Positions 8,241 through 16,141 of a stretch of DNA of 64,000 nucleotides are shown one piece after another. The position numbers and the translations under genes are program-made. Within the stretch, counting starts at the first letter, position 1; each line of letters opens with the position of its first letter. The notes beneath the pieces are model-generated. The model was not told where the DNA came from. It ran no database searches and saw only the letters and a list, made by a program, of their open reading frames with translations. The stretch comes from Ancrocorticia sp047602305 (GTDB taxonomy: Bacteria > Actinomycetota > Actinomycetes > Actinomycetales > Actinomycetaceae), in NCBI GenBank assembly GCA_047602305.1, contig JASGHO010000001.1, positions 310,001 to 374,000 of the forward strand, written 5' to 3'.

Positions 8241-8387
8241 ATGACAACACGAACAAAGATAGCAGCGGTACTTGTTACCGCAGCGCTCGCGGTGTCACTT
8301 TCTTCCTGTTCTTCGAACGACGACGGCGCCGCGCCCGGAACTGCTAACCTCACCGCCCACCCTGAAGCCTTCGAGGACGCGAAATGA
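8241..8387 (+). CDS. 48-residue mini-lipoprotein, partial duplicate of the upstream lipoprotein
   Basis: The ATG at 8241 is preceded by AAGAAGGGA. The gene encodes a signal peptide with lipobox LSSC (Cys23), then a 25-residue tail SSNDDGAAPGTANLTAHPEA... The stop overlaps the start of the next gene (ATGA at 8384-8387). Its DNA from about 8281 to 8340 is nearly identical to about 7231-7300 of the preceding lipoprotein gene, so it arose by duplication of that gene's 5' end, followed by truncation. It is either a remnant kept for translational coupling or a genuine very small lipoprotein. Confidence 0.65.
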   Translation: MTTRTKIAAVLVTAALAVSLSSCSSNDDGAAPGTANLTAHPEAFEDAK

Positions 8388-9601
8388 CACACCGTCGCCG
8401 CTACCGCTGGATTATCCTCACCGTCGTCGTCTGCCTCGTCGCAATCGGGGGAGCCTTCGCCGCCGGAACCATGGTCCGCTCCGGCAGCGAACGCGCCGCA
8501 GCCAACTCCCGCACCATCCCCACAGTCACCGCGACCGTCGAAGAACACACCATCCAACCCCAACCCTTCCAAACCACCGGAAAACTCTCACTCGGCACCA
8601 CCTGGGACGCCACCCTACCCGCCATCACAGGCGCGGACCCCATCGTCACCGCCACCCACCTCGCCGCCGGCACCACACTCACCTCCGGCACCCGCATCGC
8701 CAACGTCGCCGGCCGCCCCGCCATCGCCCTCACCATGTCCTTCGCCCCCTACCGAGACATCCACGGCGGAGACACCGGCGACGACGTCGCCGCCATCCAA
8801 CGCGCGCTCGCGGACCTCGGCTTGTACGGTGGCGAGGTCGACGGCGAATACGGCGCCGGAACCGCGGGCGCCGTCACGTTGCTCTACGAACAAGTGGGAG
8901 CCGAGGCGCCCCTGGCCAAGAAAGGTTCAGAGGAGTCTGGAACCTCCGCTGAACCTACCACTCAGCCATCGGTCGCACCCACGCCAACGCCCGAACAGAA
9001 ACGCGCTCGCGAACTGGCTGCCCTCACCCCGGTGCCTCGCTCAGAGATCATTTCGCTGCCCACGTTCACAGCTTCCGTGGTGCAAGTCGCTGAGGTGGGC
9101 AGCCTCCTCGGAACCGACAACCCGCTGGTCAAACTACGCAGCGGTGAACCCAGCGTTACGATCAGAGTAGGCATGGCCGACCTCGGCCGCGTCCCGCAAG
9201 GACAGCAGGTGGAGGTGAGCGCCGCGACCGATACCACCAGCGCAACCACCGGGCGCGTGGAGTCGGTGAGCGACTTCAAGGGAGCAGACGGCGACGGATC
9301 AATTCCCGGATACGACGTCACGATCGTCGTACCGGCGCCGGGCGACCTGGCCGAGGGCGCCGACGTCGTCGTCCGAGTGGCAGCTACCGAAGCCGGAACC
9401 ACGGGACTGGCCGTGCCGGTGACCGCGCTGCGAGAAGAAGCCGGGGCAACCTACGTTCTCGTGCCCGGAAAGGACGCGAAAGGTAACGAAACCCAGACCC
9501 GCGTGCCTGTGACGGTCAGCGAAGTGGCCGACGGATTCGCGATCCTGGCGGGTGGGGAACTGGCCGCGGGGGACCTCGTGATCGTCACGGTGGGGCCATG
9601 A
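8384..9601 (+). CDS. HlyD/MacA-like membrane-fusion protein with peptidoglycan-binding domain
   Basis: A 405-residue protein with a short cytoplasmic start, one transmembrane segment (about residues 9-27) and an extracellular part. Residues about 126-160 (GDTGDDVAAIQRALADLGLYGGEVDGEYGAGT) form a peptidoglycan_binding_1-type repeat. The C-terminal half (VSDFKGADG, LAVPVTALREEAGATYVLVPG, LAAGDLVIVTVGP) has the beta-barrel and membrane-proximal pattern of adaptor proteins. The gene overlaps both neighbours by ATGA, so adaptor, ATPase and permease are made as one unit. In Gram-positives such adaptors pair with MacB-type transporters exporting peptides or drugs. The substrate is unknown. Confidence 0.85.
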   Translation: MTHRRRYRWIILTVVVCLVAIGGAFAAGTMVRSGSERAAANSRTIPTVTATVEEHTIQPQPFQTTGKLSLGTTWDATLPAITGADPIVTATHLAAGTTLTSGTRIANVAGRPAIALTMSFAPYRDIHGGDTGDDVAAIQRALADLGLYGGEVDGEYGAGTAGAVTLLYEQVGAEAPLAKKGSEESGTSAEPTTQPSVAPTPTPEQKRARELAALTPVPRSEIISLPTFTASVVQVAEVGSLLGTDNPLVKLRSGEPSVTIRVGMADLGRVPQGQQVEVSAATDTTSATTGRVESVSDFKGADGDGSIPGYDVTIVVPAPGDLAEGADVVVRVAATEAGTTGLAVPVTALREEAGATYVLVPGKDAKGNETQTRVPVTVSEVADGFAILAGGELAAGDLVIVTVGP

Positions 9602-10293
9602 GCATCATCAGCATCCGCGACCTCCACAAGACCTACGAGGTAAACCCGCCGGTCATGGTGTTGCAAGGAGTCGATCTGGAGGTGGAGACAGGTGAACGGC
9701 TCGCCATCGTCGGCAACTCCGGCGCCGGAAAATCCACCCTCCTCAACATCATCGGACTGCTCGACGCGCCCACCTCCGGCTCCTACCAACTCGGCGGCGA
9801 ACCCACTGAAACCATGAGGGGCCGCGACCGCGACCGCCTGCGCGCCAACGCCCTCGGCTTCGTTTTCCAGGACTCGCACGTGCTCGGCCAGCGCACCGTC
9901 GCCGAGAACCTCGAACTCAAGCTCGCCATCAACCGGATTCCGCGCGCCCGGCGCCTGGACCTAATGACGGGAGTTTTGGACGACGTCGGCCTGCGCCACC
10001 GCTCCGAGATGCCCGCCCGGCTGTTGTCCGGCGGCGAGAAGCAGCGGCTCGCTATTGCTCGGGCCATTATGACTAGTCCTCGAGTGCTGCTCGCGGACGA
10101 ACCGACCGGCAACCTCGATCGCGAGAACTCGGACACGGTGTTGCGGATCTTTGACGAGCAGGCGGGGCGGGGAGTCGCCGTCGTCGTTATCACTCATGAC
10201 GAACGGCTGGCCGCGTGGGCGGACCGGGTGTGCCAGTTGCGCGCGGGTCGAATCGTCGGCGGGGGAGAGGACGCGAGCCATGCGCATCAGTGA
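9598..10293 (+). CDS. MacB/LolD-type ABC transporter ATPase
   Basis: A 231-residue ATPase with all key motifs: Walker A GNSGAGKS, Q-loop VFQDSHVL, signature LSGGEKQRLAIARA, Walker B VLLADEPTGNLD and H-loop VVITHDE. The signature and the ADEPTGNLD box are typical of the MacB/LolD/FtsE class. Its ATG overlaps the adaptor stop and its end overlaps the permease start by 14 nt. It should power the adjacent FtsX-type permease from the cytoplasmic side. Confidence 0.95.
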   Translation: MSIISIRDLHKTYEVNPPVMVLQGVDLEVETGERLAIVGNSGAGKSTLLNIIGLLDAPTSGSYQLGGEPTETMRGRDRDRLRANALGFVFQDSHVLGQRTVAENLELKLAINRIPRARRLDLMTGVLDDVGLRHRSEMPARLLSGGEKQRLAIARAIMTSPRVLLADEPTGNLDRENSDTVLRIFDEQAGRGVAVVVITHDERLAAWADRVCQLRAGRIVGGGEDASHAHQ

Positions 10294-11455
10294 CCTTCTG
10301 GCGGACACCGCCACCGAGCTGCAGACGCGGATGTCGCGCACCGTCCTCATGATCGCGGCGGTGGCGCTGAGTACCGGGGCGCTTCTTGCCTCCGTGGGGA
10401 TTTCGCAGAATGCCGCACGGCAGATCGATACGGACCTCGCGGCCGCCACGGTGGATCTTGTAATGGTTGGGGCGTCGGCCGGTGCGAAGGATGAGAGCAA
10501 TAGTGTCTTTCCCGAAGACACAGTGGAGCGGATCGAACGGCTGGAAACCGTTGCGGTGGCGGGAATGATCCTGCCGGTCAGCGGTGGGAACGCGGGAACT
10601 GAGGTGAGCCGGGATGTTGCGGGCGTTGGCGACGCAACACTTACCGTCCACGGGATTACTGCCGGATACCTGGCTGCCGCGCGTATCGAGTCCACCGGGG
10701 AATTGCAGTGGATGCTTGATGGTACCCACAACGTTGCCTTCCTCGGCGAGGCGGCCGCCGCAGATCTCGGAATCCCGGTCACCGGTTCACTGGACGGCAT
10801 TTCCCTCACCATCAACTCCGTCAACTATTCCGTTGTTGGATTCCTGCCCGGAGAGCACACGCTCAGCCGCTCCGTCGCCATCCCGTACGCGAACGGGCTT
10901 CACATCACAGGCGACGACGGCGAAACCCAAGTTCTCATCCGCACCGAACCGGGCGCTGGATCCCAGATATCGAAGGTGGCACGGCAGCAGATCCTGCCGC
11001 AAGCCCCGGAGAAGTTGCTGGCCTCGCAGGTGGTTTCTGCTGATCGGGCCCGCGGCTCGGTGGCGGGCCAGATGGCACGGCAGGTGATGTGGATTGGCGC
11101 TTTTCTCATCGTGCTCACGGTGTTACTTATTGCCAATTCGATGATCGTGTCCGTCACCGCGCGCACCACCGAGATCGGGGTGCGCAGGGCATTGGGCAGC
11201 TCGCGAAGCTCGGTGGCCGCAGCGTTCTGGTGCGAAGGAGCGCTAACCGGGGCTCTCGGCGGGTTGGCTGGAAGTGCCGTGGCCGCCATTGTCATGGTGG
11301 GGGTTGCCTGGCTGAGCGGGTGGACCGCCCATCTCGGTCCCTTCTGGATTGGGCTTGGGCCACTGCTCGGATTGGCTGTGGGCCTGGTGGCCTCGGCCTA
11401 CCCGGCTTTTCGGGCCTCGGGGATACATCCGGCGATTGCTGTCCGGGCGGATTGA
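10280..11455 (+). CDS. MacB-like FtsX-domain ABC permease
   Basis: A 391-residue permease. The ATG at 10280 is preceded by GGGGAGAGG. The frame is open further upstream, but that part is antisense-like. A first transmembrane helix (about 22-43) is followed by a large extracytoplasmic MacB_PCD-type domain. Three C-terminal helices carry the FtsX signature (VSVTARTTEIGVRRALGSSRSSV ... ASAYPAFRASGIHPAIAVRAD). Four membrane spans and this order match MacB half-transporters. Together with the adaptor and ATPase it forms a mechanotransmission-type export system. Confidence 0.92.
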   Translation: MRISDLLADTATELQTRMSRTVLMIAAVALSTGALLASVGISQNAARQIDTDLAAATVDLVMVGASAGAKDESNSVFPEDTVERIERLETVAVAGMILPVSGGNAGTEVSRDVAGVGDATLTVHGITAGYLAAARIESTGELQWMLDGTHNVAFLGEAAAADLGIPVTGSLDGISLTINSVNYSVVGFLPGEHTLSRSVAIPYANGLHITGDDGETQVLIRTEPGAGSQISKVARQQILPQAPEKLLASQVVSADRARGSVAGQMARQVMWIGAFLIVLTVLLIANSMIVSVTARTTEIGVRRALGSSRSSVAAAFWCEGALTGALGGLAGSAVAAIVMVGVAWLSGWTAHLGPFWIGLGPLLGLAVGLVASAYPAFRASGIHPAIAVRAD

Positions 11456-11540
11456 GGCGGTGTGATTCCTTCATGGGCGTGAGAGCGATGTGTGTGCCGT
11501 AGAAGGCACGGAGATCGCTGTGGCGCCCAGTTAGGAAACG

Positions 11541-11590
11541 GTTGCCCGGGCACCTCCTGTCAAGAACAGGAAATACCCGGGCAACTTTTG
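11541..11590. terminator. Terminator between convergent permease and LRR genes
   Basis: GTTGCCCGGG (11541-11550) pairs perfectly with CCCGGGCAAC (11576-11585). The interior adds CCTGT/ACAGG, and TTTTG follows on the plus strand. It sits between convergent genes and probably stops both. Confidence 0.85.
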
Positions 11591-11597
11591 TCAGACG

Positions 11598-14090
11598 TCA
11601 GTCCACGTAGACGGTGTATGCCTGTTCGCTACCGTTGCCCAGGATACGGGTCTCGTCAGCGGGTCCGGCACTGATGCTGTTCTTGACGAAGAAGGTGGCA
11701 CCGCGGCGCACGATGAACGTGTCCACACCATCACCATCCCAGTCACCGACCAACACTTCGTCCCCGACTCGGCCATACACGAAGGACAGGTCAGCCGCTC
11801 CACCGGCAACGCTGTTCTTCACATGGAAGGTGTTGCCACGCCGGATCGCGAAGGTATCCACGCCGTCGCCGTTCCAGTCACCGACCAGGACCTCGTCACC
11901 GACTCGGCCATACACGAAGGACAGGTCAGCTGGACCACCAGCAACATCGTTCTTCACGTAGAAGGTGTTACCGCGTCGGATAGCAAAGGTATCCACACCG
12001 TCGCCGTCCCAATCACCAACCAGGACTTCGTCACCGGCCCGGCCGTAGGTGAGGAACCGATCAGCGTTACCTGAGCCGATGGTGTCTTTGATGTGGAAGG
12101 TGGCGCCACGGCGTACCGCGATGCCGTCGGCTCCAGCTGCACTCCAGTCTCCGAAGAAGATCTCGTCATCGGCCCGTCCATAGGAGAAGAACGTGGAATC
12201 AGCGTCGGGCCGGGTGACTTCGAACCGGTTTCCGGTGCGTAGTGTGACCCGGTCGGGGTGGCCGATGGGTTCGCGCGGCAGGATGTTTTGCGTCATCTCG
12301 CCGGTGAAGATTACTTCGATGTTGTTGATGGTGATGGTCTTCTTCCAGGTCACTGTGCCAGTCTCCCCGGCCAGCGGGCTCCAGGTGACCTTCCCGTCGC
12401 TGATGGTTCCACCAGTGGAAGCGCCTTCGGGTTCAACCACCGATCCATCAATGTGCTTGAGAACTGGCAGCTCGTAGGCCGTGCCCACCTGGACATCCTC
12501 AAGGCTCACCCGCTGATTCTTCAGATCCAGTCGCGGTCCGTCGCCTTCAAACGACCCAGTGAGCGGAAGAGCTGCAAGGGGTGACGCATCAACAATCTGG
12601 TTGCGCTCCAGAAGGAGAATGGCGAGCTTTGTGAGCCCCGCCAATGGTGTCACGTCACTGATCTGATTCTGCTTCAGGCTCAGGTACTCGAGGTTCGTCA
12701 GGCCAGCCAACGGTGTCACATCGTGGACTTGAAGACTATCCGCCATGAGGCTAGTTAGGTTTGTGAGTCCTGCCAAGGGTGTGAGGTCACTGATCTGGCT
12801 GTACCCCAGAGTCAAGGTTGTGAGCTTGGTGAGGCCCTCGAGTGCTGAGATCTCCGAGAGCTGATTGCGGTACAGATAGAGCTCTGTCAGGTTTGTGAGT
12901 CCTGCCAAGGGTATAATGTCGCTTACTTGATTGCCATATACGTCGAGAAGGTCGAGGTTTGTCAGGCCCGCCAACGGCGTGACATCGCTGATCTGGTTTC
13001 TATCCAGATCTAGCCATGTAAGGTTCGTTAGGCCCGCCAAGGGTGTGATATCGCCAATCTTGTTGCCATCCAGATCCAGCCACTCCAGTTTGGTTAGGCC
13101 CGCCAACCCTGTGATATCGCTGATCTGGTTCTTTTGCACGCCGAGATAGTCGAGATTCGTTAAGCCCGCTAACGGTGTGACGTCGCTGATTTGGTTGTTG
13201 GGCAGATCCAGCTTTACCAGGTTCGTCAGGCCCGCGAGAGGGGAGACTGAAGCAATTTTGTTATCTTCCAGATAAAGACTAGTAAGTGTGGTGAGTCCCG
13301 ATAGAGCGGTGATATCGCTGATCTGGTTCGAGTCCAAATAGAGGGTCTCAAGTTCAGAGAGACTGGCGAGAGGAGCGACGTCGCTGATCTGGTTGTAATC
13401 GAGATCCAGCCGCGTCAACTTGGTGAGCCCAGCCAGTGGTGTCACATCGATGATTTGATTCTCGTACATGCGCAGATCTGAGAGTTTGGTGAGGCCTGCC
13501 AAAGGGGCAATGTTGCTGATCTCGTTTGTGTAGAGATCCAGTCTTCCCAACCTGGTGAATCCGGCGAGCGGTGTCACATCACTGATCTGATTACCTGCCA
13601 GGAAGAGATTTTGGATGTCGGTAAGGTTTGTCAGCGCAGTAAGATCGCAAACTTTGTTGTAGTCCAGATCCAGGTGAAAGAGCTTTGTGAGGCCAGCAAG
13701 GCTTGAAATGTCACTGATCTGGTTGTCCATGAGTTTCAGGCGGCCGAGGTTGGCGGCGTATTGCAACGGTGCAATGTCGGTAATGCCTTGGTTGGTGCAG
13801 TCCAACGTTTCAAGTGTTGCGAGGTCTGCTTGGGTGACGTCGGCGGCCGGGTCACGTTGGAGAGCGGCGGCCACGCATGCCTTCAAATTGGCATCTTTGA
13901 ATTCGACGACGGCGTCCGCTGCCGGGTCTGCCAGAACCTCACTGTGGCTGGGTGTCTCGGTGAGTACCGGGGTGGGTTCGTTCTTCGATGCGTCTTTAGT
14001 GGGCGCCGCAATCGCCGCACCTCCGGGGAACAGTAGGGCGAGCGCTAGCAGCCCGCCCAAGAGTCTCCCACGTTTCTTTTCTCTGTTCAT
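11598..14090 (-). CDS. Secreted internalin-like leucine-rich-repeat protein with FG-GAP-like C-terminal repeats
   Basis: An 830-residue secreted protein. The ATG (14090) follows AAAGGG. The signal peptide (KKRGRLLGGLLALALLFPGGAAIAA) has an AxA cleavage site. Residues about 65-500 hold some twenty 22-residue LRRs of the internalin type (LAGLTNLTxLxLxxNQISDVTP). An Ig-like adjacent domain follows (TGTVTWKKTITINN). Four repeats of about 50 residues close the protein, each with GDWDGDGVDTFAIRRGNTF, a calcium-loop FG-GAP-like pattern. No LPXTG or membrane anchor is visible, so the end repeats or non-covalent wall binding may retain it. A role in host or surface adhesion is inferred from the architecture. 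Confidence 0.88.
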   Translation of the reverse strand: MNREKKRGRLLGGLLALALLFPGGAAIAAPTKDASKNEPTPVLTETPSHSEVLADPAADAVVEFKDANLKACVAAALQRDPAADVTQADLATLETLDCTNQGITDIAPLQYAANLGRLKLMDNQISDISSLAGLTKLFHLDLDYNKVCDLTALTNLTDIQNLFLAGNQISDVTPLAGFTRLGRLDLYTNEISNIAPLAGLTKLSDLRMYENQIIDVTPLAGLTKLTRLDLDYNQISDVAPLASLSELETLYLDSNQISDITALSGLTTLTSLYLEDNKIASVSPLAGLTNLVKLDLPNNQISDVTPLAGLTNLDYLGVQKNQISDITGLAGLTKLEWLDLDGNKIGDITPLAGLTNLTWLDLDRNQISDVTPLAGLTNLDLLDVYGNQVSDIIPLAGLTNLTELYLYRNQLSEISALEGLTKLTTLTLGYSQISDLTPLAGLTNLTSLMADSLQVHDVTPLAGLTNLEYLSLKQNQISDVTPLAGLTKLAILLLERNQIVDASPLAALPLTGSFEGDGPRLDLKNQRVSLEDVQVGTAYELPVLKHIDGSVVEPEGASTGGTISDGKVTWSPLAGETGTVTWKKTITINNIEVIFTGEMTQNILPREPIGHPDRVTLRTGNRFEVTRPDADSTFFSYGRADDEIFFGDWSAAGADGIAVRRGATFHIKDTIGSGNADRFLTYGRAGDEVLVGDWDGDGVDTFAIRRGNTFYVKNDVAGGPADLSFVYGRVGDEVLVGDWNGDGVDTFAIRRGNTFHVKNSVAGGAADLSFVYGRVGDEVLVGDWDGDGVDTFIVRRGATFFVKNSISAGPADETRILGNGSEQAYTVYVD
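11640..12190 (-). repeat. Four FG-GAP-like protein repeats of about 153 bp
   Basis: The DNA encoding the C-terminal quarter of the LRR protein holds four tandem units. The inner ones are nearly identical, with repeated stretches such as TCGGCCATACACGAAGGACA at about 11770 and 11908. Each encodes an RRGxTFxVKN strand plus a GDWxGDGVDT loop. The high DNA identity points to recent duplication or gene conversion. Confidence 0.8.
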
Positions 14091-14188
14091 TATTAACCCT
14101 TTCGTTAGAAAAATAGTGTAACGATGAAAAGAGTGAAATAAAGGAAAAGATGGATTTAGGCCAGATTGGTTTGTGCGAAAATTACTCC

Positions 14189-15037
14189 ATGACTTCTCTG
14201 CGTCTCAAGGACGTCACTCGTAACCAGCTTCAGCGTGCCCAGAAGCTTCATCAGCGCGAGCAGCGTACGCGCCATGGCCAGTTTCTTGTTGAGGGGCCGC
14301 AGGCGGTCCGCGAAATTCTCGCCCACCGTGTTGATCTGGTCCGCGACCTTTACGCCACCGAGGCTGCGCTTGATCGATACCCGGAGATCAGAGATCTCGC
14401 GGCGAGGCACGGAGTGTGGACACATCTCGTTGGTGGCGAGGACTTCCGGGACTTGTCGGCGGACGGGCAGGGCCTCGTCGTCGTCGCCAATATTCCGGAA
14501 ATACTGGACCCGGCCGCGGTTCTGGACGGGACCACGCTCGCCGTCGCTACCGTGGCAACCGCAGATCCCGGCAACCTGGGAACGATCATTCGGACGGCTG
14601 ATGCGGCCGGCGCCGGCGCCGTGCTTGTTGGTAAGGGGAGCGCGGAGGTGACGTCGCCGAAGGTGGTTCGCTCGACTGTCGGGTCGCTGTTCCATGTGCC
14701 GTATGTTGCCGGGCTTTCGCTCGAACAGATGGTGGAATATGCCCACGCGGCTGGGATGCAGGTGTTCGCCGCCGAGGGAGCGGGGGAGTGGGAACTCTCC
14801 GCGCTGCAAAACAATGCGTACCGGGCGCGGCAGGGTGTCGCGATTGAGGGCCCCGACTTGCGGCGCCCCACGCTGTGGGTGTTGGGCAATGAGGCGCACG
14901 GGTTTGACGGACTCGATCTGACGCTCGTGGATGCGACGGTGTCGATTCCGCTGTATGGGGCGGCGGAGTCGCTGAATGTCTCGATCGCGGGAGCTGTGTG
15001 TATCTACGCGAGTTCGATGGTGCAACGCACTGTGTAA
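14189..15037 (+). CDS. TrmH/SpoU-family RNA 2'-O-methyltransferase
   Basis: A 282-residue SPOUT methyltransferase that should transfer methyl from S-adenosylmethionine to an rRNA or tRNA ribose. The N-terminal substrate-binding part (RHGQFLVEGPQAVREIL) is followed by the three SpoU motifs: DPGNLGTIIRTADAAGA, VLGNEAHG and IPLYGAAESLNVSIAGAVCIY. ATG 14189 is preferred over an upstream in-frame ATG at 14150 because homologues begin with this short lysine/leucine stretch. No clear ribosome-binding site is present, and GAAAAT ends 6 nt upstream, so the mRNA may be leaderless. In many actinobacteria this gene directly follows rplT. Confidence 0.9.
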   Translation: MTSLRLKDVTRNQLQRAQKLHQREQRTRHGQFLVEGPQAVREILAHRVDLVRDLYATEAALDRYPEIRDLAARHGVWTHLVGGEDFRDLSADGQGLVVVANIPEILDPAAVLDGTTLAVATVATADPGNLGTIIRTADAAGAGAVLVGKGSAEVTSPKVVRSTVGSLFHVPYVAGLSLEQMVEYAHAAGMQVFAAEGAGEWELSALQNNAYRARQGVAIEGPDLRRPTLWVLGNEAHGFDGLDLTLVDATVSIPLYGAAESLNVSIAGAVCIYASSMVQRTV

Positions 15038-15072
15038 GGGGCGGGGCCGATCTGGAGGATAAGTTTGTATCA

Positions 15073-15096
15073 AATTGTCCAATAGGTAGGACAATT
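15073..15096. promoter_or_regulatory. AT-rich inverted repeat, possible operator
   Basis: AATTGTCC (15073-15080) and GGACAATT (15089-15096) are perfect 8-bp arms around 8 bp, with partly symmetric AT-rich flanks. It lies between the methyltransferase stop and a small membrane-protein gene. The low GC and lack of a U-run argue against a terminator. An operator is the simplest reading, but no cognate regulator is adjacent. Confidence 0.45.
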
Positions 15097-15173
15097 GATA
15101 TATACAGTTCGTTAAATCTCTAAATTGACGTACAGTTTGTTTTGACAATAAAACTGCTCGAGTAAGAGATCTT

Positions 15174-15389
15174 ATGAACCCCAGAACTCGCACAGCCTTG
15201 AACTACCTCTATTTCCTGGCGATTTTCGTGTACTCGTTCCACTGCGTCTTCGACCTGGGTTTTGAGCTTCTGGATTCGGAGAAGTACTTGCTTGCGCTTC
15301 TTTGGGCGTTCGGTGTGTTCAATCACGTGCGGTGGGCAGATCAGAGGAGTCGCGCGAAGAGTCGTGAGCGGTTGCTGATGGTGAGGTAG
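15174..15389 (+). CDS. Small membrane protein, function unknown
   Basis: A 71-residue open frame encodes two hydrophobic segments (YLYFLAIFVYSFHCVFDLGF and YLLALLWAFGVFNHV) followed by a basic tail. The sequence is AT-richer than its neighbours. A possible promoter (TTGACG 15125-15130, 17 nt, ATAAAA 15148-15153) lies upstream. I recognise no family. Hydrophobic organisation and a plausible promoter support it, but it could be a decayed fragment. Confidence 0.5.
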   Translation: MNPRTRTALNYLYFLAIFVYSFHCVFDLGFELLDSEKYLLALLWAFGVFNHVRWADQRSRAKSRERLLMVR

Positions 15390-15520
15390 GTGGGATTTCT
15401 GGGACGTTGGGCCCGAAATTATCCCTTTAATTCGTCAGGGTTTTGTCACATAAAACCAAAAGCACGCTTTTCGCAAGAATCCTGGGAACGTGTCCCGTAT
15501 CACAGACCTACCCTGAGAAT

Positions 15521-16141
15521 ATGGTCGAAGTTCGTATTCATGGTCGAGGTGGACAGGGAGTAGTAACGGCGGCTGACATGGTGGCAATGGCGGCGTTCCA
15601 TGAGGGACGGCACGCGCAGGCATTTCCATCTTTCGGCTCCGAGCGCACCGGTGCGCCCGTGGTTGCCTACGCCAGGATTCGCGATACCGCTATCCGCACG
15701 CGCGAGCCAGTGCTCCACCCAGACCTCATCATTGCTCAAGATCCCACGTTGTTGCCTATTCTTGACGTCTTTGCCGGGCTGAGTCCGGATGGATATGCCC
15801 TCGTCAACTCATCGAAGAGTACGGGCGAGCTGGGGCTGGATGAGGTCGTTGCGGCGTTCCCGCCGGGCCATGTCATCACCATGCCAGCAACGGACATTGC
15901 ACGCGAATATACGGGACGCACCGTGCCCAACGCGGTGCTGCTGGGAGGCATGGCGGCGCTGGCACACCCGTTCAAGCTGGAGTCAGTGAATCGTGCCATC
16001 CGGGAACGCTTCCCTGGCAAGGTGGGCGAGATGAACGTGGCGGCGGCCGAGGCGGCCTATCGATACGTCTCAGAGATGGCAGGCGGTCTCGTCACATGCA
16101 TCAACACGAAGGAGGCACGCCTCGATGCTGCAACAAATTGA
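15521..16141 (+). CDS. 2-oxoacid:ferredoxin oxidoreductase, gamma subunit
   Basis: A 206-residue gamma domain of a pyruvate-type ferredoxin oxidoreductase. ATG 15521 is chosen because the product then starts MVEVRIHGRGGQGVVTAADM, the classic family opening. The frame is open to 15443, but that part is unrelated. Further signatures are SFGSERTGAPVVAYAR and the C-terminal PNAVLLGGMAALAHPF. The complex oxidatively decarboxylates a 2-oxoacid to its acyl-CoA with reduction of ferredoxin. The stop lies 17 nt inside the next gene, giving tight coupling to alpha. Confidence 0.93.
   Translation: MVEVRIHGRGGQGVVTAADMVAMAAFHEGRHAQAFPSFGSERTGAPVVAYARIRDTAIRTREPVLHPDLIIAQDPTLLPILDVFAGLSPDGYALVNSSKSTGELGLDEVVAAFPPGHVITMPATDIAREYTGRTVPNAVLLGGMAALAHPFKLESVNRAIRERFPGKVGEMNVAAAEAAYRYVSEMAGGLVTCINTKEARLDAATN

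Noticed and set aside
12600..13790. Regular 66-bp repeats resembling an array of short repeats
   Set aside because: They encode leucine-rich repeats in frame within the secreted protein gene.
14156..15193. A 345-codon open frame on the minus strand opposite the TrmH gene
   Set aside because: The plus strand encodes an unmistakable SpoU methyltransferase there. The opposite frame is rich in Arg/His and has no family motif.
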